Shown here: piece by piece, positions 17,634 through 24,796 of the stretch
How positions within the stretch are numbered: position 1 is the first letter of the stretch
Layout: each line of letters begins with the position of its first letter
DNA from: Candidatus Rhodoferax mariagerensis
GTDB taxonomy: Bacteria > Pseudomonadota > Gammaproteobacteria > Burkholderiales > Burkholderiaceae_C
Length of the DNA stretch: 50,365 bases
Direction of reading: 5' to 3'
Assembly (NCBI GenBank): GCA_016719055.1
Contig: JADKAW010000045.1
Coordinates: 1 to 50,365, forward strand
The notes under the pieces: model-generated
Database searches by the model: none
Told to the model about the DNA's origin: nothing
The model's input: only the letters and a program-made list of their open reading frames with translations
Made by a program: the position numbers and the translations under genes

Positions 17634-17825
17634 TCACGCGGCACGTCCTTCGCCCCCATGCAGCGTCAAGGTCAAGCGCATTCCCGGGTCAAGGCGCTGC
17701 CAGGCCAGCTCTGCCCCAATGCGGTTCGCTCGGCTTTGCAACTGGGCCAGGCCGTGACTCTTGGTGACCGTTTGCGGATCTAAACCACAGCGGTTGTTGT
17801 TGATGCAGATCTCTGGACCTGCCAA
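17634..17825 (-). pseudogene. Remnant of a NarX-type sensor histidine kinase C-terminus
   Basis: Reading the minus strand, about 60 residues resemble the end of a HisKA_3-type kinase ATPase domain: INNNRCGLDPQ (the N/G1 box, normally DNGxGFDP), then SHGLAQLQSRANRIGAEL and PGMRLTLTL. Everything before the G1 box is missing and the G1 box itself is degraded, so it cannot be a working kinase. The homology ends exactly where the regulatory region of the cytochrome gene begins, which suggests a deletion joined the two. Confidence 0.5.
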
Positions 17826-17855
17826 TCAATCAACATCTTGATTGATTTATATCAA
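17824..17855 (+). promoter_or_regulatory. FNR/Anr-type box overlapping a second palindrome, tetrahaem cytochrome promoter
   Basis: A perfect FNR-family box, TTGAT-TTAT-ATCAA, lies at 17842-17855, centred about 120 bp before the cytochrome start. It overlaps a perfect 10-bp palindrome with arms AATCAATCAA (17824-17833) and TTGATTGATT (17838-17847). With a class II spacing the transcript would start near 17890. Confidence 0.75.
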
Positions 17856-17900
17856 TGAATAGCAAAATCGGAAGGGCATTCGCCGCTATGCGCCCCGAAC

Positions 17901-17925
17901 GTTTCAGCAACTAGCACGCTGAAAC
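17901..17925 (+). promoter_or_regulatory. Inverted repeat in the cytochrome leader
   Basis: Perfect 8-bp arms GTTTCAGC and GCTGAAAC with a 9-bp spacer, between the FNR box and the ribosome site. It would fold as a hairpin in the mRNA leader or serve as a second operator. Confidence 0.45.
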
Positions 17926-17967
17926 CTAGAATGACCCGGGGATAGTCAAGTCCTATAAAGGAGACAA

Positions 17968-19272
17968 ATGATGAAACGCATTTTGCTTGTCACATGGATA
18001 ACCGTGTTGACAACGTTCACGCTGTCATCAGCCCGGGCCGCTGACCCGGCCTCCTTGGTACGGGGCGGCCGCTTGTATGACAACTGGATCGCCGAGACCA
18101 AGAGTCGTACACCAAACCATGCCAACCCGGCTTTCAAAACCAAACAGGTTCGTGTCGCCGCAGCAGACAGCTGGCGCTGTGTGGAATGCCACGGCTGGGA
18201 CTACAAGGGTAACCACGGTGTGATCGGCATCCAGAGCCGCCAAAAAGCCGACCCAGCAGCCATTGCGGCATTGCTCAAGGACGCCAACCACGGTTATGAC
18301 GAGTTGCTCGACGAGCATGACCGCATGGATCTTGCCAACTTTGTGGCGAGTGGCCAGACCGACATGAGCCGCCTGGTGGGGCTGGCCCAACGCGTCAAAC
18401 CGGGCCAAACCTCAGCTGACAAGGTGTTTGCCACAGTATGTGCGGTCTGCCACGGCCTCGAAGGCGACCGCCTGCGCGAAATTGCCCCCTTGGGCGACTC
18501 GGCCCGGCAGCGGCCGGCTGAAGTCATGCATGTGGCGCTGAACGGTCACCCCGGTGGCAATATGCCTGCCCTGCGCACCGTGGGTGAAGACACGGCCGTG
18601 AACATGCTGGCTTACTTGCAGACGCTGCGCAACCTGAACCTGGCGGCCTCGGTGGCCAATGGCGGGCGTCTGTATGACGACTGGCAGGTACATACCGGTG
18701 GGCAACGCCAGGCGCTGCCGCACCCGGCTTACCCACCCAAGGCCTACTATGCCAGTGCCGCCAATGAAACCTGGCGCTGCAAGGAGTGCCATGGCTGGGA
18801 CTACAAGGGTGAGCAGGGGCAATATGCCAAAGGCAACCATGCCACCGGCATCAAGGGCATTCGCGCCCTGGTGGGCGCTGAGCCGGCCAAAACCATGGCC
18901 GTGTTGCGCGGCACCTCGCATTTTTATGGCGCCGTGCTCAAGCACCGCGACCTGCAAGACCTGGCCAACTTTGTGAGTTATGGACAAATCGAAATGGACA
19001 CGGTGATCGACCCAAAAACTGGCGTGTCGCGTGGCGACGCCGCCAAAGGCCTGCCGCATTACCGAACCATGTGCGCCGCGTGTCATGGGCTGGAGGGCCA
19101 ATATGTGGCCAAGCGACATTTGGGCAAGGTGTCGCGGGACGACCCGTGGCACAGCCTGCACAACATGCTCAATGGCCATCCGGATGACACCATGCCGGCC
19201 CTGCGCGAGCTCGACCCCAAGGTCACCCGGGACATTCTGGCACACATCCAGACCTTGCAGGAACGCCGCTAA
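17968..19272 (+). CDS. Exported tetrahaem c-type cytochrome made of a duplicated dihaem unit
   Basis: A 434-residue periplasmic electron carrier. A signal peptide ends near SSARA-ADP (about residue 25). Four haem-attachment motifs are present in order: CVECH, CAVCH, CKECH and CAACH. The protein is two copies of one unit of about 200 residues. Each unit starts GGRLYD(N/D)W, then WRC(V/K)ECHGWDYKG, then (D)LANFV, then a second haem followed by HGLEG, and ends with NGHP followed by MPALR. The MPALR methionines are probable axial ligands of haems 2 and 4. The start is ATG 17968 or 17971 with AAAGGAG upstream. It stands alone as a transcription unit with its own FNR-type box and faces the minus-strand cytochrome genes. 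The partner proteins are not known. Confidence 0.85.
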   Translation: MMKRILLVTWITVLTTFTLSSARAADPASLVRGGRLYDNWIAETKSRTPNHANPAFKTKQVRVAAADSWRCVECHGWDYKGNHGVIGIQSRQKADPAAIAALLKDANHGYDELLDEHDRMDLANFVASGQTDMSRLVGLAQRVKPGQTSADKVFATVCAVCHGLEGDRLREIAPLGDSARQRPAEVMHVALNGHPGGNMPALRTVGEDTAVNMLAYLQTLRNLNLAASVANGGRLYDDWQVHTGGQRQALPHPAYPPKAYYASAANETWRCKECHGWDYKGEQGQYAKGNHATGIKGIRALVGAEPAKTMAVLRGTSHFYGAVLKHRDLQDLANFVSYGQIEMDTVIDPKTGVSRGDAAKGLPHYRTMCAACHGLEGQYVAKRHLGKVSRDDPWHSLHNMLNGHPDDTMPALRELDPKVTRDILAHIQTLQERR

Positions 19273-19358
19273 AGGATGCGGTCACGTGCAGAACAACGGC
19301 GGTGTTCAGCCCGTGTTCCAAAGGCCATGACCCGGTAAATCCCAAAGCCGGCGCTTCA

Positions 19359-19391
19359 TAAAAAAACCGCTGGCAAGCAGCGGTTTTTTTT
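19359..19391. terminator. Bidirectional rho-independent terminator
   Basis: Stem CCGCT/AGCGG is extended by an A run on the left and a T run of eight on the right, so it works in both directions. It lies between the convergent tetrahaem cytochrome gene and the minus-strand cytochrome operon. Confidence 0.85.
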
Positions 19392-19431
19392 GGGCCTCAT
19401 CACTCCTGAAAAGTGACGGGGGCAAGGGCAA

Positions 19432-19929
19432 TCAGTATTTCAGCTTGAGCTTGTCCATTTGCTCTTTGGTCAACCCGGGCACATCACCCCGTGCCGCCAT
19501 GCGGTTCAGATTCCAGCCACCTTCACCAACCCATTCTTTCAAAATTTTCAGGTTGGCGGCGCAATCGGCATTGTTATTGGTGTTTTCTTTTTCACACAAA
19601 TACTTGTACATATTGCCCGGCTTGCCACCTGAGTAGGGGCTGGTGCCATCATCCAGACGCCGCATGAAGGCACCCGTGGAGTTGCCATTGACCAATTGCA
19701 ACAGATGCTCATAGGTATCCGAGCGCGGGCCAACTTTTTCTTTCTTGGCGTAGCGCTCTTCATCAAGCTTGAACTCTGCCATCGACGGCGAGCCAGCCGC
19801 TTCTGCATGGCACTCTGCACAGTACTTCTTAATCATTGGCGCCACATCCTTGCGGTAAGTGACATCGGCCGCCATGGCTGGCAGGGTGATCGCCGCGACG
19901 GCGACAGTGGCTAGCAATTTCAATTTCAT
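19432..19929 (-). CDS. Exported monohaem cytochrome c-like protein
   Basis: A 165-residue periplasmic protein. The start is taken at 19929 (MKLKLLATVAV), which has GAGGAG upstream, not at the earlier ATG. The signal peptide ends PAMA-ADV. One haem motif, CAECH, follows YRKDVAPMIKKY, as in cytochromes that resemble the cytochrome domains of planctomycete-type proteins. A pair of later cysteines (YLCEKE, DCAANL) could form a disulfide. The C-terminus WVGEGGWNLNRMAARGDVPG is distinctive, but I cannot assign it to a named family. It is the last gene of the NapC operon, 31 bp after NapC, so it probably receives electrons from it. Confidence 0.8.
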   Translation of the reverse strand: MKLKLLATVAVAAITLPAMAADVTYRKDVAPMIKKYCAECHAEAAGSPSMAEFKLDEERYAKKEKVGPRSDTYEHLLQLVNGNSTGAFMRRLDDGTSPYSGGKPGNMYKYLCEKENTNNNADCAANLKILKEWVGEGGWNLNRMAARGDVPGLTKEQMDKLKLKY

Positions 19930-19960
19930 TTTGACTCCTCGGTTAAAAAACACTCAACAA

Positions 19961-20551
19961 TCACGGCTTTGCAGCAGCCTCCCCAAACAGCTCGGCAGGT
20001 CCAGGGCCTTCAGGTTCCTTGTGCGCAATTGCAAAATGGCATTCAATGCAGGTTTTTCCCTCGGCCTTGCCCTTGGCGTGGCGCACTTTGGCTTTGGGGG
20101 TTTGCAACTCGACGCTCATTTTGTCTTCGCGGTGGCAACTGCGGCACTGGTGCGAGTCGCTGGCTTTCATTTCGCGCCACACCCTTTGGGCCATCTCGGC
20201 GCGTTTGGCTTCAAACTTTTCCTTGGTGTCAATCGAGGGCGAGATGTAGGTGTAGTACAGGTCCTTGGTCGCCTTGATCTTGGCCAGAATCAGCGGCCCG
20301 GGTTCATGGGGGACATGGCAGTCAGTGCAAATGGCCCGAACCCCAGTGCGGTTGACATCGTGAATCGTGCCTTTGTACTCTGCAAAGTTGTAGGACATTT
20401 CATGGCAACCGATGCAAAATTCCTCAGTGCTGGTGGATGCCAGCACATAGGCACCCGCAACGCCCACCGACACCGAAAAAATGCCGAGCGCAGCGGCTAG
20501 GCCAATCGCCAGCATCCAGCGCCGGCGAATCCATCTAACTGCTGATCTCAT
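19961..20551 (-). CDS. NapC/NirT-family membrane-anchored tetrahaem quinol dehydrogenase
   Basis: A 196-residue inner-membrane cytochrome that takes electrons from the quinol pool into the periplasm. One N-terminal transmembrane helix (about 13-37, after a RRRW positive patch) is followed by four haem motifs: CIGCH, CTDCH, CRSCH and CIECH. CIGCHEMSYNF and the CTDCHVPHEPG block are typical of NapC/NirT/NrfH/CymA. It lies between two small cytochromes and has no nitrate, nitrite or TMAO reductase beside it, so its terminal partner is open. The ribosome site is weak; the gap to the upstream gene is 26 bp. Confidence 0.9.
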   Translation of the reverse strand: MRSAVRWIRRRWMLAIGLAAALGIFSVSVGVAGAYVLASTSTEEFCIGCHEMSYNFAEYKGTIHDVNRTGVRAICTDCHVPHEPGPLILAKIKATKDLYYTYISPSIDTKEKFEAKRAEMAQRVWREMKASDSHQCRSCHREDKMSVELQTPKAKVRHAKGKAEGKTCIECHFAIAHKEPEGPGPAELFGEAAAKP

Positions 20552-20577
20552 CGGGAATGGCCAGTCACCGTGGCCAT

Positions 20578-20925
20578 TCAGCGCGACAGAATATAGCGGG
20601 CTACATTTTTGATGGCAACCTCGTCCTTGGACTTGATTTTGGTGTGTTCTTCTTTGACACCATCAATCTCAACCGTTGGCCCCGTCGTCAAATGAGTAAA
20701 CAGTTTCGCTTCTGCGTCGGCTTTGCCCTTGTACTTGGCGGCGGTCTTTTTGTAAGCCGGGCCGTCCTTGGCCTTGTCCACCGAATGGCATTTGCCACAT
20801 TTGCTGTCTTCAATCAGTTTTTCAGCCGCTGGCGCATCCACAGTTTGCGCACTCACGGGCATCAGCACACTGGCCACCCCCATCACAGCCCCAAACAACA
20901 CCACACGCCCGCAAGACTTCAACAT
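20578..20925 (-). CDS. Small class I cytochrome c lacking any methionine ligand
   Basis: A 115-residue periplasmic cytochrome. The signal peptide ends PVSA-QTV. A single haem motif, CGKCH, follows EKLIEDS. The fold looks like cytochrome c551/c552 (closing helix KNVARYILSR), but the place where the Met ligand should be reads GVKEEHTKIKSKDE. The mature chain has no methionine at all, so the sixth ligand must be something else, most simply His in EEHTK or FTHLTT. This predicts a low-potential bis-His haem. It is the first gene of the NapC operon, with a ribosome site and leader (AAATAGGAGACAGC) shared with the dihaem gene at 23106. Confidence 0.85.
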   Translation of the reverse strand: MLKSCGRVVLFGAVMGVASVLMPVSAQTVDAPAAEKLIEDSKCGKCHSVDKAKDGPAYKKTAAKYKGKADAEAKLFTHLTTGPTVEIDGVKEEHTKIKSKDEVAIKNVARYILSR

Positions 20926-21006
20926 AGCTGTCTCCTATTTATTTTTAACAAAAAAACTATCGCCATCGAATGCTAAGCGAAAAGCAGGGATGAAGAGGGC
21001 TGGCGA

Positions 21007-21050
21007 TTGATTTCAATCAATGGCAATCGTATCTCTTTGACATTTGTCAA
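21007..21050 (-). promoter_or_regulatory. Two FNR/Dnr-type boxes upstream of the NapC operon
   Basis: TTGAT-TTCA-ATCAA (21007-21020) is a perfect FNR/Anr box. TTGAC-ATTT-GTCAA (21037-21050), 16 bp further upstream, fits the Dnr/Nnr-like variant. The near box is centred about 88 bp from the ATG at 20925. A class II start would fall near 20972, with a -10-like TAGCAT nearby. Confidence 0.78.
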
Positions 21051-21070
21051 ACAGCGGGTGGCCATGATCT

Positions 21071-21114
21071 AAAAAAAAGTGCCCAGGCCCAACGCCCAAC
21101 GGCACAGGCCTGGG
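21071..21114 (-). terminator. Rho-independent terminator after the propeller gene
   Basis: On the minus strand, arms CCCAGGCC and GGCCTGGG (8 bp, perfect) are followed by CAC and a run of eight T, immediately after the propeller stop codon. It separates the propeller unit from the NapC operon, which agrees with the latter having its own boxed promoter. Confidence 0.85.
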
Positions 21115-21115
21115 T

Positions 21116-22210
21116 TCACCACTGCACCAACTGAATGTCACCGATTCCGCTGGCCAGCACAGCCTGCTGGTCGGGTAGCACCACCAGAGTAGGCCGCAAA
21201 TCGTGTGCGAAAGGAATTCGCTGCAACTCCTGGCCATTGGCGATATCCAGGACGTGCAACACCTGGTTCATGTCCAGGCAATACAGCTTGTTCTCAAAAG
21301 ACAACAACTCGGCCATCATCGGCCCCCAATTGGCGGCACTGTTGCCATATCGGGTGGTCTGGTGCCGCCAGCGCACGTTGCCAGTTTGCAGGTCAATGGC
21401 ATAAATCCACCCAGTGGGCGACCACAGGTAGGAGGTATCACCTGCCACATGGTGCGAATTGATGAAGTTGCCGGCTTTGAACTTCCAGAGAATTTTGCCG
21501 CTGTCCACATCGATCCCATACAGCAATTCGGTGTAAGTGCCCGCCACCAGCACCTGTCCCGACACATACATCTGGCGGATGTACTGCCACTCGCGGCTGT
21601 CATCGAGTTTCCACTTGAGCGAGCCATCAGCCTGATTCAGGGCATACAACACCCCGTTGCCGGGTCCAAAAAAAACCGTCTCGCCAGCCACAGTGGGCGC
21701 ATAGGACGCCAGGGTATCAGGGGTGCCGGAAAAACGCCATTCAATGGTGCCACTGGCGTTGTTCAGTGCAAGCAGTTGATGGCCGTCGCCCACATAAGTC
21801 CGCTCTTGGGTCACAAATGGGGTGCCAACCTGGATGTGTGCCTTGTGCAGCCAGCGCACCTGGCCGTCGGCCAGTTGCCAGGCGCCCAGTTCATGCAGTC
21901 CCCCGGTGACCACTGCCTGACCAGCCGAGCGTGGCTTGTAGACCGCGCTGCTGCTGAGGCGGTGCGGCACGTTCCAGACGGGTGTGGGTTGTTGTGGGTC
22001 GATGCGGCCAAGCGTGCAGTCGCCATTGAATAGGATGTGTCCATCAAGCATCGCCAACGGCGCTAACGTGCTGTTCCCGCTGGCCCACTTTCGAACCAGA
22101 GTGGCGTTTTTCGATGCGGCAGAAACAACACAGGTGGGCCAAAGCCCACCTGCTGCAAGTGCCGCCAGCCATTGCCGGCGGTTCAGTTGCCCCTTGGACG
22201 TCAATCGCAC
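21116..22210 (-). CDS. Exported PQQ-like beta-propeller protein (Tat-like signal)
   Basis: A 364-residue protein of WD/PQQ-type beta-propeller repeats. Blades carry patterns such as VLYALNQADGSLKWK, LLYGIDVDSGKILWKF, WIYAIDLQTGNVRWRHQ and VLHVLDIANGQELQR. The N-terminus LNRRQWLAALAAGGLW has a twin-arginine followed by a hydrophobic stretch, so export by Tat is plausible. It begins with GTG at 22210, overlapping the last codons of the dihaem cytochrome gene, and has AAGGGG upstream, so the two are tightly coupled. The catalytic Asp/Glu pattern of true PQQ alcohol dehydrogenases was not recognised. It may be a scaffold or binding subunit rather than an enzyme. Confidence 0.8.
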   Translation of the reverse strand: MRLTSKGQLNRRQWLAALAAGGLWPTCVVSAASKNATLVRKWASGNSTLAPLAMLDGHILFNGDCTLGRIDPQQPTPVWNVPHRLSSSAVYKPRSAGQAVVTGGLHELGAWQLADGQVRWLHKAHIQVGTPFVTQERTYVGDGHQLLALNNASGTIEWRFSGTPDTLASYAPTVAGETVFFGPGNGVLYALNQADGSLKWKLDDSREWQYIRQMYVSGQVLVAGTYTELLYGIDVDSGKILWKFKAGNFINSHHVAGDTSYLWSPTGWIYAIDLQTGNVRWRHQTTRYGNSAANWGPMMAELLSFENKLYCLDMNQVLHVLDIANGQELQRIPFAHDLRPTLVVLPDQQAVLASGIGDIQLVQW

Positions 22211-23106
22211 TTGGCCCCTTGTTTGATCCAGGCCTGCAAAATAGTGGTGTTGGGGTGGTCGCGTGCCTCGGCCGGGCTGATGCCTGGAGGCATGCGGTCT
22301 TCAGCTAGGTGCTGCCAGACAAAACTGTCGTCGGGTTTGCCTGGAACAATCACTTTGGTGGCTTTGTCCACCCCCTTGGCGACCGAGTCGGCACCCAGCA
22401 TGATGCCGGCGTGGCTGCTCAGGTTGAGCTCATGAAAGCTGGGCGGCTCCTGGTTGGACATATGGCAGGCTGTGCAAGCCGGTGTTTTGGGTCCAAAAGC
22501 ATTAGGCGTCGAAAACAGCGGTAGCACATTTTTGTTGAAATGGTCGTCATTCTTGGCCCCGTCTGCAATCCACTGCTTCACCAGCATGTGGTTGGGTGTA
22601 AAGGTCGAATTTTCAAACCCCTGACCCAGTGGCATCCGGTTATTGCGCAGGCGCCTGATCAGGATGTCGCGCTTGGGATCGGTGCCCGGCTTGAACACCG
22701 CGCGTTTGGGTTTTTCGGTCGAGCCTTCAATCATGCCTTTGCAGGTGGACAAGTCCAGACCGCGGTAGCTCTTGCCCGGGTCATTGGAGTTGTGGCACAC
22801 GGTGCACGCCACGCCCGGGCCAAAGGCGTTGGGCGTGTTCATCAAAATGTTGATGTACCGATAGGTGATGGGAATACTGCGCTTGATGATCAGTTCTTGC
22901 ACCACATGGTCGTCTGCACCACTCTCGCCAATTTTGCCTTCTTTCATGTCGTGAATGAACTGCTCGGCAATGGTGCGCTTGGTTCCGGGGTTGTCATCCG
23001 CAAAGCTGGCGTGACTGAGCCCCAAACTCAGTAAAACAGCCAGTGAGCCCAATGACGCTAGCCTGCTGAATCTGCCCACTGTTCCAATCGACCTGAACTT
23101 CACCAT
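22201..23106 (-). CDS. Exported dihaem c-type cytochrome with two similar halves
   Basis: A 301-residue periplasmic protein. The signal peptide ends LSHASFA-DDN. Haem motifs CTVCH and CTACH sit in repeated contexts, TPNAFGPGVACTVCH and TPNAFGPKTPACTACH. The downstream pairs NRMPLGQG and DRMPPGIS supply likely Met ligands, so the protein is a tandem of two similar modules. The C-terminus (ILQAWIKQGAKCD) overlaps the propeller start, suggesting a cytochrome-propeller complex. The ATG at 23106 is preceded by AAATAGGAGACAGC, and an FNR-type box sits only 18 bp upstream. Confidence 0.83.
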   Translation of the reverse strand: MVKFRSIGTVGRFSRLASLGSLAVLLSLGLSHASFADDNPGTKRTIAEQFIHDMKEGKIGESGADDHVVQELIIKRSIPITYRYINILMNTPNAFGPGVACTVCHNSNDPGKSYRGLDLSTCKGMIEGSTEKPKRAVFKPGTDPKRDILIRRLRNNRMPLGQGFENSTFTPNHMLVKQWIADGAKNDDHFNKNVLPLFSTPNAFGPKTPACTACHMSNQEPPSFHELNLSSHAGIMLGADSVAKGVDKATKVIVPGKPDDSFVWQHLAEDRMPPGISPAEARDHPNTTILQAWIKQGAKCD

Positions 23107-23123
23107 CGCTGTCTCCTATTTGT

Positions 23124-23137
23124 TTGATGAAAATCAA
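23124..23137 (-). promoter_or_regulatory. FNR/Anr-type box immediately upstream of the dihaem gene
   Basis: TTGAT-GAAA-ATCAA is a perfect box, but it lies just 18 bp before the start codon and right next to the ribosome site. A -10-like TATAGT (minus strand, 23142-23137) abuts its upstream edge, so a factor bound here would cover the transcript start. That is a repressor geometry, unlike the other boxes of the cluster. Confidence 0.65.
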
Positions 23138-23229
23138 CTATAGGCGACAAAAACCATTAATAACCTAGGGGTTTTCTATTACACCTTGTTACAAATCTCA
23201 GAAATTGGCGTAGGAACCGCTTTGCGACC

Positions 23230-23610
23230 CTACTCAAACGACGGCGTTTCAGGCTTGGCCACCGGCTTGCCAGCCGCCGACCAGGCGTCAAAACCACCGA
23301 CGATCGACTGCACGCTGAGATAACCCATATCGTGCAGGGCCACGGCGGCCAGCGCGGCGCGGCCACTGGTTTTGCAGTACAACACAATTTTGAGATCGCG
23401 TGCTTGCAGCGCCGGGTTGGCACTGAACTTGAATTCAAGCATGCCGCGCGAGATGTGCACGGCGCCGGGCAGGTGGCCTATGGCAAATTCATCTGCCTCA
23501 CGCACATCCACCAGCACGTCGGCGTCGCGAATGGCGGCCTCGGCCTGGTCGATCGATATCTCTTGCACCCGGCCTTTGGCGGCCAAAACGAGGTCATGGG
23601 CTGTTTTCAT
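23230..23610 (-). CDS. Rhodanese-like sulfurtransferase
   Basis: A single-domain rhodanese of 126 residues from the start at 23610 (MKTAHDL, with CAGGAAA upstream). It shows VLVDVREADEFAIGHLPGAVHI, then the active-site loop CKTSGRAAL with catalytic Cys near residue 79, and closes with GGFDAWSAAGKPV. There is no signal peptide, so it is cytoplasmic. It would move sulfane sulfur from thiosulfate or a persulfide carrier. It lies 124 bp upstream of the dihaem cytochrome gene in the same direction. Whether it shares a transcript or function with the cytochromes cannot be told. Confidence 0.87.
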   Translation of the reverse strand: MKTAHDLVLAAKGRVQEISIDQAEAAIRDADVLVDVREADEFAIGHLPGAVHISRGMLEFKFSANPALQARDLKIVLYCKTSGRAALAAVALHDMGYLSVQSIVGGFDAWSAAGKPVAKPETPSFE

Positions 23611-23624
23611 CAAAGTTTCCTGAA

Positions 23625-23692
23625 AATTACTGCAAAATAAATAGCGCCTAGCGCCCATTACTGTTGGGCTAGAGGTGGATTTTATTTGCTAT
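23625..23692. repeat. Dispersed 45-bp repeat, copy 3
   Basis: The blocks AAATAGCGCCTAGCGCCC and GGGCTAGAGG followed by an AT-rich tail lie between the divergent rhodanese and oxidoreductase genes. Confidence 0.7.
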
Positions 23693-23782
23693 CTACGCGC
23701 GTTGGCAGGCAGCCATTGGCGCAGGTTACCATGCTGGCGCGCCTTGCGGCTTGTCAAGTGTGTTTTAACCGGATTTACTGCC

Positions 23783-24796
23783 ATGAAAAAAGTCAATTGG
23801 GGCATTCTCAGCACCGCCAAAATAGGTCGCGAAAAAGTCATCCCGGCCCTGCAAAAGGGGCAATGGAGTCAGGTGGGCGCCATTGCCTCGCGCTCGCTGG
23901 CGCAGGCGCGCGCGGTGGCTGACGACGTGGGCATACCGACAGCCTATGGATCGTATGAAGAACTGCTGGCCGACCCCAGCATTGAGGCCATCTACAACCC
24001 CCTGCCCAACGACCAGCATGTGGCCCTGACCTTGGCGGCAGCGCGTGCCGGCAAACATGTGCTGTGCGAAAAGCCTTTTGCCATGAACGCAGCAGAGGCC
24101 GAGCAACTGCGTGAAGTGGTGGGCCAAGTCCACATCATGGAAGCTTTCATGGTGCGTTTTCATCCGCAGTGGCTGCGCGCACGCGAGATCGTGCGTAGCG
24201 GCGCCTTGGGCGAACTGCGGGCCATGCAGGTCTTTTTTTCGTATTTCAACCGCCAGCCCAACAATATACGCAACCGGCCCGAAGTGGGGGGCGGTGCGCT
24301 GTATGACATTGGGTGTTATGCCATTGTGGCCGGGCGCTTTTTGTTTGAGTCCGAACCTTTGCGGGTGGTGGCGTTGATCGATCGCGACCCGCAGTTTCAG
24401 ACCGACCGCACCGCAAGCGCGATTCTTGACTTTGGTAACGGGCGTCGACTCGACTTCACGGTGTCGACCCAGTCCGTGCCGTATCAAAGGGTGCAAGCCA
24501 TCGGCACGGCCAAGCGGCTGGAGCTTGAAATTCCGTTCAATGCACCCCTGGGTGGCAGCACGCGCATTTTTCTGGATGACGCCAGCGCGCCCGGTGGCTT
24601 GTCAGCCGTGGCTGAGACCCTGCCGGCGTGCGACATGTACACCTTGCAAGGTGATGCGTTTTCTCAGGCGGTGCGCGGCGAAATCGCGCTGCCTTATGGG
24701 CTGGACGATGCCATTTGCAACATGCGTGTGATCGACGCGCTGTTCAAGTCGGGGGCCAGCAGGCAGTGGGAAAGCGTTTACACAGCTTGTCCATAG
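23783..24796 (+). CDS. Gfo/Idh/MocA family NAD(P)-dependent oxidoreductase
   Basis: A 337-residue cytoplasmic dehydrogenase of the glucose-fructose oxidoreductase / trans-dihydrodiol dehydrogenase type. The start is set at 23783 (MKKVNWGILSTAKIGREKVI), which gives a Rossmann dinucleotide site at the very N-terminus; the open frame extends further upstream without family similarity. Further marks are YNPLPNDQHVALTLAAARAGKHVLCEKPFA, with the conserved EKP, and GGGALYDIGCYAI, with the catalytic-region DIGCY. The substrate is unknown. It is a lone gene before dnaB, and its stop overlaps a DnaA-box-like sequence. Confidence 0.85.
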   Translation: MKKVNWGILSTAKIGREKVIPALQKGQWSQVGAIASRSLAQARAVADDVGIPTAYGSYEELLADPSIEAIYNPLPNDQHVALTLAAARAGKHVLCEKPFAMNAAEAEQLREVVGQVHIMEAFMVRFHPQWLRAREIVRSGALGELRAMQVFFSYFNRQPNNIRNRPEVGGGALYDIGCYAIVAGRFLFESEPLRVVALIDRDPQFQTDRTASAILDFGNGRRLDFTVSTQSVPYQRVQAIGTAKRLELEIPFNAPLGGSTRIFLDDASAPGGLSAVAETLPACDMYTLQGDAFSQAVRGEIALPYGLDDAICNMRVIDALFKSGASRQWESVYTACP

